A DNA stretch of 53,667 nt from Bimuria novae-zelandiae CBS 107.79 (taxonomy: Eukaryota; Ascomycota; Dothideomycetes; Pleosporales; Didymosphaeriaceae). This document shows positions 34,660-47,060 of the stretch, in pieces; the first letter of the stretch is position 1, and each line of letters begins with the position of its first letter. The notes below the pieces were generated by a model. It worked only from the letters and a program-made list of their open reading frames with translations, searched no databases and was not told the origin of the DNA. The DNA lies in NCBI GenBank assembly GCA_010015655.1, contig ML976660.1, forward strand, positions 435,737-489,403, written 5' to 3'. Both the position numbers and the translations under genes were made by a program.

Positions 34660-36340
34660 TTTTTACTTTATATAGTACCCTAATAAAACCCAAGGCATTT
34701 TACTAAATAGGGTTTAGATTATAAGTACTCTAAAAGACTTTATATTATAAATATTTATCGTATATATAACTATTAAGAATCTTTTTAACTGACTATTCTA
34801 GGGTGCTATTAGCCTTTATTAGCTCTTTTTCTAGCTCTACCTAACCTAGTAGTATATTTATAATAAATTTTTATAAGTAGTTTATATAAAAACCGTCGTA
34901 TATGTGCATGTATAGAAAAAGTTTAACTGAATAAAAGAATCTTTTTATAGTAATAATTAAAAAGGGTTTGTATATTCACTAATTAAGCTTTTAGCTAGGG
35001 CAACTAGTAGTGAAGCATTTCAGTATAATATAATCTTAATTACTTATTATAAAATTTAGTTTATATTACCTCTTATTTGCTTAGCGTATATATTATTACT
35101 AAGTTAAGGTAATATCACTTTAGTCTATCTCTATAGCTAGTGTTATAGTATTATACCAAGTTCTTACGTAGCTCTACGCTTCTTTTTAAGATATTTATTT
35201 ATAGATAGTAGGTAGGATCCTCGTACGCTCCGTCTAGTCCTAGTAATAGGTAGGTTAGTGTCTAAACTTAATTTTATACAGCGATAGATCTATAGTCTTA
35301 TAGGGTAGTATAGCCTAAGCCTAGTTAATATAAGGTAGTAGGTTAGACTAGTTATTTTAATAATAATTAATAAAGGGGATAGGCGCTAGTTAAGGTACTA
35401 GTTTATAATTTTATTATTATTATTTATTTAAGGGTAGTAGGTTATTAAGAGTTTCTACTTAATACTTATAAGTTAATATAGCTTATTTATGAAGGCTAAG
35501 ACGAACTATGGGACTTTATTAAAAATAATAAATTTAGGTAGGCCATATATATGCTAGATAGATTAAAAGTATATATTTATTACTTACTTAGCTATAATTA
35601 TTTTATAGTAAGGTAGTGAGAACTAGCGTTTACTTAAGAAGTTAATTATCATAATGGAATTATTATATCTTTTCTTATTAAGTAAAAATAATTTAATGTC
35701 TATTAAGATATCCTGCAACACTTACTTTAGTATTAAGATTAATTTAAGTAGCTTTAGGGTGTAGTTACAAGGTACGTAGCTTTATTAGTAAGTTTTATAG
35801 GTAGCTACGTAGGTAGATATGTCCTTAGTTATATTTAGCTAGTAGTACTAGTCGTCAAGTAGTTCAGTTGTCTTATATTTTCTTAAATAAGTAGTAATTT
35901 ATATAATATAGACAGCTTAAATTAGGTATTTACGTAGGAAGTAGACTACTCAGATATTTAATTAAGTTTAGTATAGTAGTAGGTTTTAATTATTTAGCTT
36001 TTATAGTACTTAAAAGTTTTTATAAGTCTTTTCTAGTAGCTTTTATAGGCTGTAATAGTTTTAGTTTATTTTAATTACTTAATTAATAAGCGTATAGGGT
36101 TCCTTTAGGGAGGGAGAGGCTATAAAGGTATTAAAGGCTATAAAGGTATTAAAGGCTATAACTTTTAGTCTTTACTATAGTCCTTAAATAGTAATGTTAG
36201 CAAGCTAATTTATTATTTTTTAAACACTATTAATATTTAGTTACTTAGCATATAGATAGGGAAGGCTTTTATAAAGACGTTTTTATTTTTATTTTTTTAG
36301 GTTTATAGTTTCTCCTGCTTGCGTAATAGCGCGTTAGCTA
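34660..36340 (-). pseudogene. chromovirus Y integrase C-terminal part and chromodomain, remnant
   Basis: On the minus strand the order is a late integrase region ending CPSQKLNQQIYKPF (about 34985-35020, stops at Q), then a DGFYINYL block corresponding to the VFHVSLL motif. A chromodomain follows, around VKKILNSYIYDKYLQYKVF (about 34740-34800), with stops at former Gln codons. The chromodomain suggests heterochromatin targeting. Catalytic residues of the integrase core (35300-36300) are too mutated to place with confidence. Confidence 0.6.
36118..36160. repeat. short tandem repeat, 18-bp unit
   Basis: The unit GGCTATAAAGGTATTAAA occurs 2.4 times without mismatch inside the chromovirus Y integrase region. 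It is probably replication slippage in degraded DNA. Confidence 0.85.
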
Positions 36341-36344
36341 CTAT

Positions 36345-36513
36345 TGTCAGATAGAACAAGTGCGTTGAGGTCGGATCTGCACAATCGAGCAGGGACCACA
36401 GCGCTTATCGCACTAGCCCAGGGGTTAAAACCAACTAAACAGAGTTGACAGAAAACAATACACAATTATCACCTATTAACATATCTTATCGCACGCAAGC
36501 ACCTTATCTGATA
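36345..36513 (+). repeat. 5' LTR of copia B
   Basis: This 169-bp LTR starts TGTCAGATAGAAC and is preceded by the target copy ACTAT (36340-36344). It differs from 41304-41472 at six sites, all CpA->TpA or TpG->TpA. Confidence 0.95.
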
Positions 36514-39500
36514 ATTAAAAGTCTTACTACCTTAACTAATACGAAATGGCGCAGCAACCTTACCGCGATCCTACAGTAACGCTAAGAGATCACACCAACT
36601 ACACGGGATAAATAACGCAGCTACAAGCTAGATACGTTATTCACAATATTTAGGACAAAGTCAATCTAACGGCAACTGTCCCGTTAATAACGAAACCAGT
36701 AGCTATTAGAGCCCCTATAATTGCTAGATATGCAACAGCCGCGAACGTCGAAATCCTAACAAGATAGACTAAACTATTAGCAGCAGGACAAAAGGTGTTC
36801 AAGAAAGACCTTAAATATTATAAAATCCTTGTTAAATAATATAAGAACGATAGACACGAGTATAAGAAGGAACAAGCAAGCCTCCAACACATCGTGGCCT
36901 TTATCTAGTTAACTGTATCGCCACACCTATTGCGCACGTGCTGCCTTCTAGAGAAGTTACTACGCTAATAGATTACTAACCTAAAGTTAATAGTTAGAGT
37001 TGACGAACAAATTAAACAAGAACGAGCCAAGATCAATACCTCGCCTTACTTAGACCAATAAGAAGCGCGTCGCAATGGGACACATGGCTAGCTAAGTATA
37101 ACTAAGCAGCCACTAAGGCAGAGACATATCGAGTCGCTAAACTATTATAATTAAATATAATTACAAAAGACTTCCTAGCAGCCGTAAACAAAGTTGCTCC
37201 TATATAGTCTATAAACTTTTAAGACAATAGTCAATTTGCAGCTGGCATGAGCCGGAAGGAGATAATAAAACGCTTCTAAGAATACATAATAACAAACCAT
37301 CCCCTTAGGTCAGGGAAACACAAAGTAGTATTTATGTCTAATAATACATTATATCTCGCTAAAAGTGGTGCAACTATCTAGAGCAATAGCAAGGACGCCT
37401 TTTATGCTAAAAGCGCGCTATTTAACAGAAACTAGGGTAGACCTCGTAATTAACGTATAGCGGGTAAGAAAACCACCACGCTTAAGTAGCCTTTAGATTA
37501 AGAGCTAGCTATAACAGCAGGAGCAAAATGCCCTGCCTGTAAACAACGCTATAGTATAAGGAATTGCTATTATATTAACCTAGACTAAGCTCCTAAATAG
37601 TAGAAACTAAATAAGACTATAAGCGAGCTTATTAACTTTAAGCGTAAGAACAACGTAACATTCTAAGGGCTAATCCGCGGATAGAGTAGAACCTAATCGC
37701 GAACGCTAATTCTTAAATAATTATATACTCTAACACCTAAGATCTCTAATAAATAACTAAAAGGATAAAGAATATTAAAAGTTAACGCCGCGTTCACCTT
37801 AGCGTCTGTTAAGGCAGAAATTAACGACTACCTATTAAAGCGGTCGTTTATCCTCGACTTAGGATTAACCTGCCATATTATAAACAACCCCGACCGTATC
37901 TACAACTTCCGCCCTCCTATACCCGGAGACTATATATAGGCTAGGAATACAAAGATATGGATAAAAGGATACGGCTCTATTAACCTAACCCTAAAAAGTT
38001 AGTCTAGGATAACTAAACTAGTCCTGCACGACGTGACTATCTGCCCTAACCTACTATATAATCTAGTCTCTTTTTAACTACTAAGGTAAAGAGGAATCTG
38101 GTGGGATACCTAAATAGACCTAACTACTCTAAGAGGACCAGATAACATAATTATTAGGAATCTCACCGAGATCCACGGCCAGTAGGTACTTAAGTACGAC
38201 CCACTACTACCTGCCTTATATTATACACGCAAGATTACCTTATAAACGAAAAGAGTACTATAGAGAGCGTTAGCCATGCTCTGGCACAAGAGACTAGGGC
38301 ACCCTAAACTGGCAGCGATTAAGCACCTAGTGTAGTAAGCTAAGGGGGTGCGCGTAAAAGGGATCACGACAGTTAAGTGTAACTCCTATAGTAAAGCGAA
38401 ATCAAAACGACAGATTAGCCATGCGCCACGGATTAACACTAAAGGACCTGGAGAGAGGCTAACTATTAACTTCTATACATACGAAACGCAAAGTGTTACT
38501 AAAGAAAAGAGCTAAATATTAATTACTAATAAATTCTCAGGACTATAATAGGACTTTTACTTTATAGATAATAGAACGTCGAAATTAATTATTAAGATCC
38601 TTTCGACCTTCCTCCTATTCCTTAAGAACCACTACAACATAACAGTTAGGACTATTAAGGCAGAGAATAAAATTACTATAGTTAAACTAGAAGTAGAACG
38701 TTAGTTAGCGACCTAAGGAATTATTATTAAGCCTTCGGCCCTAGACACCTAAGCTTAGAACGGAGGTGCCAAACACTTAGGGGGTATAAATAAAGAGAAA
38801 TCGCGCGTAATGTGACTTGACGCTAACCTATCCTAGGAACTATAGCCTAAAGTTACAAGAGCTATAGTATACCTCTATAATTAAATACTAAATTACGCGA
38901 ATAACTAGAAGACGCTATATAAGATATTCTTTACACGAGTCGCGTTTAGTAATAGGATTATAACTTCACTATAGAAACCTAATCTCGCCTACCTGAAGGC
39001 GTATGGCTGCAAAGCCTTTGCGATGACTAACGACACCCACTAAGGCAAATCACGTTTGCAACGCCTCGATCTAAAAGCTTAGATTAGTTATCTTGTTAAA
39101 TACTAATCCTTAAACATCTATCGCATTTGGATACTATTACTCGCCAAGGTAATTAGCACCCGAGACGTCGTCTTTAACAAGTAGTTTATATTTAACAGGA
39201 AGACTAAAGATCTAATAGATAACCTTATGCATAACACGCTGGAAGAAATAGCCACGCATATAAAGACTATTAAACTACTAACTCCTATTTAGTAACTAGA
39301 AACGGAGTCCTTCTATAAGGATAATGCCGCCGAGGACTTATTAGACTATTAAGGCGAAGTAGACCCACCAGGCTACTATTAAGGGAGGAAAATTAGGGAT
39401 AGTTACCTAACACCTCTGTCTACACCGCTACCTGCAGCATTACTTGCTTGGCTAATAGCTAGAAACTAATCTAAAGTAATATAATATAGGTCACCTAAGA

Positions 39501-41303
39501 CTGCCCCCTAGGCAGCAGCTTTCATGGCGGGAACCTAAGCTGGCCATGTTAGGAAATATAGAGGGGATATTATAGATAAGGCAAAGATAATAAGAATGCT
39601 CGCTAAAGGCTTAAAGCCCTATTAAAGTCAACTCCCACCTCTGCTAACGTGCCGTACCAAGCTTAAGGACCACCCGATGGGTAAACTATTTAAAGAAGCA
39701 GAACAGGCCCATCTTACAAGCTATTAACAAATAAAATTATAGTTAAAGGTACTAATAAAGAAGATTAAGCTAATAGGATAATAGATCCTTAACTGTATGT
39801 AGGTATACACCTATAAACTTAATAAGCACTATCGCTTGCTAAAGTGCAAGGCGCGACTAGTCGTCCGTGGCAATTAATAATAGAATATTACCTCGCAGGA
39901 CACTTACGCAGCCACGCTCGCCAGCTAGTTATTCTAAATGCTAATAGCAATTGCAGCCCACCACAACTTGGAGCTCAAACAATACGACATCACGAACGCC
40001 TTTGTCCATGCAACAATGGATCGAGAAGTATACATAAGAATGCCCTATGGCTATCGAAAACCTGGAACGATCCTCCAAGTTAACAAGGCTCTGTATAGTC
40101 TACAGATCTCACCACGCCTCTAGCAGAGAGAATTCACCACAATACTTAAAGCTCTTAACTTCTAGACTATGCCTCACGAGCCATGCTGCCTTATTAAAAA
40201 CGGAATCGTCGTCTTTTTTTACGTTAACGATATTATAGTAGCGTATTACAAGCAGAAAGAGCAAGAAGCCTAGCAAATAATTAAGCGCCTACGGGAGAAG
40301 TATATCTTTACTAGGGGAAACGACCTTTAGTGGTTCCTAGGCGTAGAAGTTATTAGGGACTAAAGTTACTAGAAGATCTAACTCTCTTAAGCCGCATACG
40401 TAGAGAAGATTAGTTAACTAGCTAATAGGAAAGATATCCGTCACGATACCCTAATAGCTACTACTAAGTTAAAGCCTTAAACAGGCTTAGCAACACCCTT
40501 AGAAATTAATAAATACTAACGCAAAATTGGATCACTTCTATTTGCGATAGTAATAACCTGACTAGATATCGCCTTTATAACCTTAAGGCTGGCTTGGTTC
40601 CTGTTAAATCTAGGTTCCAAACATCACAATGCCGCCGATCGAGTACTGCTATACTTATCTAGCACTAGATAGAGAGCACTATAGCTTAGAGGAGACAACT
40701 GCCTTTAAGTAGCCAGCAATGCTTCATTTGCTAATAACACACTAGACAGAAAGAGCTTACAAGGATACGCTATTAAGCTATTTAACAGACTTATTACCTG
40801 GAGAGCAAACAAATAGGACACTATTATAACCTTGATAACTAAAGTAGAGCTTCTCGCCCTATTACAAGTAGTCAAGGAAGCAATCTTTATATCACGACTA
40901 TTAGACAAACTACAGATTAAACTACTCTTATTGTCAATTACCATCCAATGCGATAACAAGCAAACTATTCGACTAGTGACTAAAGAGATATCTAAGCTCC
41001 AGACCAAACTACGACACGTCGACATTTACAATCACTAGCTGAGACAGGAAGTCTCTACTAGAAAGATTAAGGTAGAGTACGTGTAATTGGCAGATATAAT
41101 CGCCGACGGCTTTACAAAGGTCCTCCTAGTTAACAAGTAGGAAAGATTCCTAACTTAACTTAGACTAATAGAGGTAGAGAGATCTAAGGTAACGAACGAA
41201 GCGCCTCTTAAGGAAATTTAAGAATAACTTAAAGATCTCACGCTCGCATAATAAGGATCTACAATATAATCTAGCTTACAAAGATTTCTAAGCTAAGGGG
41301 GTG
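36514..41303 (+). pseudogene. copia B gag-pol remnant
   Basis: Gag runs from about 36545 (MAQQPYRDPTVTLRDHTN) and includes a gag-like zinc-binding relic CPACKQRYSIRNCYY (about 37530-37575; stops at Q). The protease lies at about 37850 (FILDLGLTCHI, the active-site Asp retained in LDLG). Integrase spans about 38280-39000, with the H/C zinc region MLWHKRLGHPKLAAIKHL at 38278-38330. RT at 39960-40350 keeps DITNAFVHATMDREVYIRM, and FFYVNDIIVAY has Asn where the family has YVDDI. RNase H ends at about 41200 and includes QCDNKQTIRLVTKE (Asp kept) and KLRHVDIYNH. The full copia order is present, but over a hundred CpA-type changes leave no long frame. Confidence 0.88.
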
Positions 41304-41472
41304 TGTTAGATAGAACAAGTGCGTTAAGGTCGGATCTGCACAATCGAGCAGGGACCACAGCGCTTATCGCACTAGCCCAGGGGTTAAAACCAACCAAACA
41401 GAGTTGACAGAAAACAATACACAATTATCACCCATCAACATATCTTATCGCACGCAAGCACCTTATCTGACA
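41304..41472 (+). repeat. 3' LTR of copia B
   Basis: This 169-bp partner of 36345-36513 starts TGTTAGATAGAAC and ends CTTATCTGACA. It retains C at four sites where the 5' LTR has T. Confidence 0.95.
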
Positions 41473-42530
41473 ACTGTATTAGTAGTGCCTAGTTAATAAG
41501 TAAGCTTTAAGTTAAAATTAATTATTATTATAGAGTAAGCTCTTACTTAGTTATAAAGTACTTAGGCGCTTAACAGTTAATAATAACGCTAAATTAGCTT
41601 AGTAGCCTATAGGCTAATAAGCTAAGATTTCCACTTTTAAAGCTATAAACTATAGTATGTATTTTTATTATTATAGATATTATAGTTTATCTACAGAGTA
41701 CTTATAGTTTTAGAGTAAAAGGTAATAAGTTACTAAAGACTATTATCCTATAGTTAAATGAGTACGCTAGCTATAACTTTATTACTACTATTAGTCTTTA
41801 TACGCATTATATAATAGGGTAAGTAGTAGATAAGAATATTATCTAATAGTATAAGGCCTTTAGCTTACTAAAAGACTATAAGCTTGCGCTTACGAAAGGT
41901 ATACTAGGCGCCTTTTTAAAATAGCTTAGTAAGTAGCTGAATAATGAGTCTATATTCTTTAAAAAAAAAAGTCTTATAAAAGTTATAAAAGCCTAGAAAT
42001 TACTATACGCTTCCAACTAAAATTGATACTAACTAGTCCTGTACTACTATAATCATCTTTAGGTCCTTTTAAATCTTTTTAGTGCCAATAATAAGGCTAA
42101 AAAATTATTTTTATTATTATAAACTTGCTTTTTTTAATATTTACCTATATGCTAGCGTTGCGTTATTATTTAAGTTTTTAAGTAACGTGCTCCTTATATT
42201 ATGGTAGGTCTTTTAAGTACATAATAATATTATGTAGATAAGCTATATAGAAGTTAATAAGTATTTTATATAGTAATTTATTAATATATCGTTAAATTGT
42301 TGCAGGCTGTTATAGAGATTACATAAGAGTATATAATACTTACGGTTACTATAGCGTATATAAAAGCTAGTTAGGTCCTTAGCATACTTATTAAATTAGA
42401 TATTATGAATGGCCTATTATACGTCTAGCTTTATAAATACCTTAGTATTTACGATCTGCGTAAGAGTCTCTTAAATAAGTAAAATAGAAAAAAAAATAAT
42501 AGTATTAAACATATAATAGTAAACAATTAG

Positions 42531-43652
42531 ACGATAAGTCTGTACCCGGAAATAGATGCACTCTGTTTGGGTAATCCAGCCCTCGCTTGTAGTTTCGCGC
42601 TAGCGCCTGAAGTAGTTATTAACCTCGACCTCCTACTATAAAACACCATCGTTTTGCCGTTAGTTTTACTTCCACTCCTCCTCTTTTCTCTCTACTCTCC
42701 TCCTCCACCCTTTCTAAGCGCTTGTTCCCACTATCGCCGATTAGCCTTTTAACATGAGGCATTATCCCTCTTTACCCTAAAACCTAATCTGTTACCGCTT
42801 ATCGCCAGACTGCCCTCTCGCCCGTCCTTATCGCTATAAACCCCTACGCTAACTACGCTATTTAGCTATTCCTACGCTAGCGGATTTAAACTATAGCTTG
42901 TATTTATATTTATCTACTCCCTAATCTCTTCCTCCTCCCTCTCTGCTCTTGTACTCTCCCCTACTTAGCACTATTATTACTCCTCCCCCCTTTCCCTCCT
43001 TTTTAAGTTTTCCTTTTAACTATCGCGGACAGTCGCTAGCCTTACCTTAGTAGTAGCCGCCGTTAAAGGTTAAAGCTTGCTATCTATCGCTGACCTATAC
43101 ACGCGCACGAGTATTTGTAAGGCCTATAGACCCACTTTTACTACTTTAGACTAGCTAATGTAATCTGCCGCTCCTTTCGCCTATTTACCCTTTTAAGCCA
43201 ATAATTACGTGGCCTTTACGTTATTATTTTATTTCTAATATGCCTAGATTGGGCCTTATTTATTTAGTCTATAGTTAAATGTGTTACACTAATCTATTAG
43301 GCCGCACTCTAATTATTTACCCGCATAATTCGTATATTTAGGCTATTCTTATATTATAAATAGCACTATACTCTACCTCGCGTAGGGCATGTAATATAGT
43401 AACGTAACTAGTAAGAAATACAGAAACCTAGATATTAGTCGGTAATAATTTAGGGATAGCCTCGCGCATGCTAAAAGAGGCGAATACAAAAATAACTTTT
43501 AATTATTAAACGCCGTAGGAGAACGATAGTAAGAATTATACGTTTATACGTTACCTAGCTAAGACCTAAAGTACGTAAGGGGGTTGTTACACCATGGATG
43601 TATGTGACTAACTAAGGGCCTGACGAAGTAGGATTAGGTAACTCTAGGTATA
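42531..43652. other. unclassified repeat-like stretch, CT-rich then RIP-degraded
   Basis: The first 130 bp are nearly unmutated (CCCGGAAATAGATGCACTC near 42545). A pyrimidine-rich zone follows (about 42665-43015), then TA-rich DNA. At 43578-43592 a purine run meets TGTTACACC (GGGGGTTGTTACACC), which would suit a polypurine tract plus LTR start on the plus strand. No coding homology could be read on either strand. Confidence 0.3.
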
Positions 43653-45089
43653 ACGTGTTTAATCACTCATCCGCCAAAATCAGTCATCCGCCAGCCCCAC
43701 CAAAACGCGTGCGCTTTCTTGATAGCTAGCTTAATAACTACTAAATTAAACCTATAAAAATATATTTACAAAGGATTCCTAATTACTTCTACATTAAGTA
43801 CTATTGTGGCCTTACACGTGGCACTTTAAGCAGGTTGGTGATGCTCGCTAAGAGCTCTAAGAAGCCTCGGCTTAGACATCTACCTGCTCTACCCTATCTG
43901 CCTCTGCAGCTAGCAAACGACCTTCTTGGCCTGTAAGTGCCCCTCCTGTAGTAATATACTGCTGTCGCTGTCGCTTCTTCTACTCTCGACAGTGGTTGGC
44001 CTAATATAGCTTAGTATTCTCTACTATAAGCATTATTGCAAAATGCATAGTGATCTTATATTCTTTAATAAGCTAAGCAATTGCCTGGCTAGTAAGGCTT
44101 TATAATTAATAACTAAGGCGGTTATAAATTTGTTAAGTCTACTACTAAAGCTAAGTAGCTATATATAGTATTTTTATAGCCTGGCGCCCCTTAGCTTCTT
44201 ACGCTAGTAAAGACGTCGTTTAAATAATAATAATAGGCTATAATAGAACGTAATAAGAATAGTATAGAATTAAGCATACTACTTTAAAGCTACTTTTAAT
44301 TATGTACTCTATATATAGCGTAGGCCTAATATATATGTTGATAGTAAAAACATTTTATTTATTAACGTAAAAAATATAACTACGCGTAAGCTGTAAGAAA
44401 ACGTCGCCCTATGCCACGTCGCCACATAACCTACAAAAGGTACGAATAACAGTAACACTGTTATTGGGCATAGGGTAGTATATATAGGCCAATGTCTGAC
44501 ATAAGCTTAAATACCTTACGTTTATAAGCTTGCTTAAGAGGCGCGAAGTAGCTAATATCTAGAGGCTAAAATAGATAAGAGCTATAAGGAAGTATATAGA
44601 GACTAATAATTTTATACTCTATATAGTATTAATTAAACTTAGACGTTATATAGCTACTATAGCTATTTAGTATAATTAGGCGATACACTCCTACTACACG
44701 TAATATAGTCTAACTATTAAAGTGCTTAAGCTAGGCTAGACTAAGTTTATTAGTAGTCTAGCTATTATTACTTACTATAAGCGTCTAGTTCTTAAGGATA
44801 GTGTAATACTAACTAGCTTAGTATAGCTTTTTAAGCATGAAAATAAATAGTAAAAGCACATAGCTAACGCGTTAATGTACTTAATTATTATAATTTAGTT
44901 ATAATTACTTAGCTAAATAGTAATAGCTTAATTTACTATTATAGAGCTTATATTTTTTAAGGAATAGAGGTAGATAGAGCTAACCTGCCTTCGTTTTAAC
45001 CTAATTGAAGCTGTTGTGGTGGTGGTAGAGGCATGTTGGTGGATAGTGACGCGTTGATTTTGGTGGGGCTGGCGAATGAGTGAACACGT
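43653..45089 (-). mobile_element. pogo/Fot1-type DNA transposon D2, internally deleted
   Basis: The ends are inverted: ACGTGTTTAATCACTCATCC on the left and, reversed, ACGTGTTCACTCATTCGCC on the right, then GCCAGCCCCACCAAAA on both. TA flanks each end (43651-43652 and 45090-45091). The left end has an extra copy of the TCATCCGCCA sub-repeat. At 1437 bp it is shorter than a full Fot1-like element and lacks the transposase N-terminus. Confidence 0.8.
43900..45005 (-). pseudogene. D2 transposase C-terminal half, remnant
   Basis: The minus-strand reading starts after the DETGF motif would occur: an IIKYINALAMC block (about 44860) matches the family's TVI..INA.G block. The catalytic region follows as YRLIILNSYSSYITSKFNQY (about 44620-44680; second Asp now Asn) and SSYLFQPLDISYFAPLKQAY (about 44515-44575; third Asp kept). 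The N-terminal DNA-binding domain and first Asp are absent between here and the right TIR, so the element was already defective or was deleted before RIP. Confidence 0.7.
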
Positions 45090-45224
45090 TATAGCTAAAG
45101 CTATTTAAGCGGAGGCTTAGTAATGATTTACTGCTTCTTTCTTATACTAAATATAACCCTTTTAATCTTTATCTTATTACTATACTACCTAGCCTACTTA
45201 TTCTCTTATATTAAAATTACTCTA

Positions 45225-47060
45225 ACGTACTTTATAAGCGAGTGTATCATACAAGCGAGTGCATCACTCTACCAAGACCCCACTAAAATATATTATTAAT
45301 AATAGTATAACGCGATATCTTAACTACTTAATTAGTTATTATAATAATAAAAAGTTTGTATATAGTTTACGCTTTAGATTATTAAATAAAATATAATACT
45401 AAGTTAGTAACGCGCTATAGCTATGTATAATAATATTACTTAAAACTTACTAAGTAAATAGCATGCTAGAATTACCTTTTACCGCAATTATACTTTTAAT
45501 AAAAAAGTAGGTAATTATTTAGTATATACTTAACTTAAACGCGCGAGCATTTCTGCCCTAGCTTATTATTATAAAAGATATAGTTAATTTTTTATTAGTT
45601 AAGCAGGATAGTAAGCCTATTAGTTAAAACTAAGCTATAAACTTTATTAAGCGCTAGTTAGAACTCTAAACTAAGTTTAATTAAAAGTATAATTATAAGA
45701 GAGCCCTCTGTAAGGACCCTAAAATTATGTAAGGTAGTTCTAGCATTTAAAGAATACTAAAGCCAAGTAGAGTATTTTAGATAAAGATACTTATAACTTT
45801 AATAAGACTAGCTTTATAATCGGTATAATATTAATAGGGGTAGTTATTATAGTCTCTAAGTATTTAAATAGGCTAAAAAGTATATGGTAAGGTAACTAAA
45901 AGTAAATTTTAATTATCTAAGGCGTTAATATAATAGGCTAGGCAATTCTACCCTTTACTATCTTCTAGGGCAAGCACCACCTCTCTACCTAGTACTAAGA
46001 GAAGGATCTACCTCGCGACTAGATTTTCATAGTCTCTAAAAATAGCTAAATAATAAATAAGCTTAGCTTATAGCAACTAAAGTACTTTAGCGCGTATATA
46101 AAAAAGCGTATTATTAGTAGTTATTAGCTACTTATTATTAATAGCTACGAAAGCTATAACTTGCTCAAATCTTAGTAATACTATAAGGATAATAAGATTA
46201 TTACTCTTTATACGCCTCTATATTTGTTGTACCCCTATAGCTACTAGGTATAGGGTGTTTCTCGCTATTAAAGAAGGCGTATAGGCGCTAAGCTAAGGAT
46301 CTAATATGTAACTATGTTATATATATTACTAAAATGAAGTTCTATATTATTTTATTATCGCACTTAAGGCTATAATAACTTAAAATAATATTTAAAGAGA
46401 TTTTTAAGGCGCTAGCCTTATTCCCCTAAACCTAAAAGTAATACTATTAAAGCTTAACGTTTATCTACGTACGCCTTTGCCTTATACTATACGCGATAGT
46501 ACGTAGCAGTTATAAATATTTAGTAATACTTTAAAATTAGGGTTATAATTAACGCTGGTAAAGGAGAGGATTTAGAAGTATTTAAATAGTTTACTAATAA
46601 GCCTAATTAAAGCCTTTAAAAATAATAAAAGGTGTAGTGGTAGTAGTAGTAGTGTATAAGCTAGTATTAGCGTAAAAGTAGATTACTAAGCTTTAAGCTA
46701 TTAATAAGGCTGCCACGCGATAAAAATTACATAAAAAAGGTAACTATAGTAAGAAGGAGTTTGTATAGCTACTAATAGCTAGTAACTAACTACCCTAAAG
46801 GGCTTTAGGACGCGTAGTAATAAAAAGAAGGTAAAGAAAAGGTGCGCGCTAACAAAGGTAAATTAATTTAATAGCGCTATAGACACTATAGTAAGGCTAA
46901 GTATAATAGAATAACCTATAAATAGTCTATAGAACTAGATTTGAAGTAAATTAACCTATTATAATTTCTTATAACTGCTTATGCGCGTTCTGTACTATTA
47001 TGTAGAGTATAGATTTTAGTAGGGTCTTGGCTGAGTGATGCACTCGCTTGTGAAGTACGT
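45225..47060 (+). mobile_element. pogo/Fot1-type DNA transposon D1
   Basis: The ends are inverted: ACGTACTTTATAAGCGAGTG (45225) and, reversed, ACGTACTTCACAAGCGAGTG (47060). Both continue through GCATCACTC..CCAAGACCC. TA flanks both sides (45223-45224 and 47061-47062). The length is 1836 bp. The left end carries a duplicated AAGCGAGTG sub-repeat. It is a full-length element on size and content. Confidence 0.85.
45400..46850 (+). pseudogene. D1 Fot1-type transposase remnant
   Basis: The plus strand shows an N-terminal region (about 45480-45720, including YKRALCKDPKII). The first catalytic motif reads NFNKTSFIIGII (about 45797-45835), where the family has DETGF: Asp to Asn, Glu to Lys and Gly to Ser, all G-to-A. 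The second motif region lies near 46135-46160, with its Asp codon now TAG or AAT depending on register. GCFSLLKKAYRR (about 46254-46290) marks the end of the catalytic domain. It is heavily stopped and non-functional. Confidence 0.75.

Larger units (their letters stand above)
36345..41472 (+). mobile_element. Ty1/copia retrotransposon copia B, complete ends
   Basis: The element is 5128 bp with 169-bp LTRs. The target duplication reads ACTAT on the left (36340-36344) and ACTGT on the right (41473-41477), a single G/A difference explained by RIP. A polypurine tract CTAAGGGGG precedes the 3' LTR. The internal region encodes gag, protease, integrase, RT and RNase H on the plus strand with many stops. 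It splits chromovirus Y. Confidence 0.95.
34467..42530 (-). mobile_element. Ty3/gypsy chromovirus Y, RIP-degraded, split by copia B
   Basis: The minus-strand reading is continuous across the copia B insertion (36345-41472). From right to left it gives RT (about 42200-42450, with a degraded LDDILIY region), RNase H (about 41500-42060, with RIKTNSSNKVIASVL), the integrase tail (about 34900-36300) and a chromodomain (about 34660-34850). Gag and a 5' LTR were not found to the right, so the element appears truncated near 42530. Confidence 0.7.
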
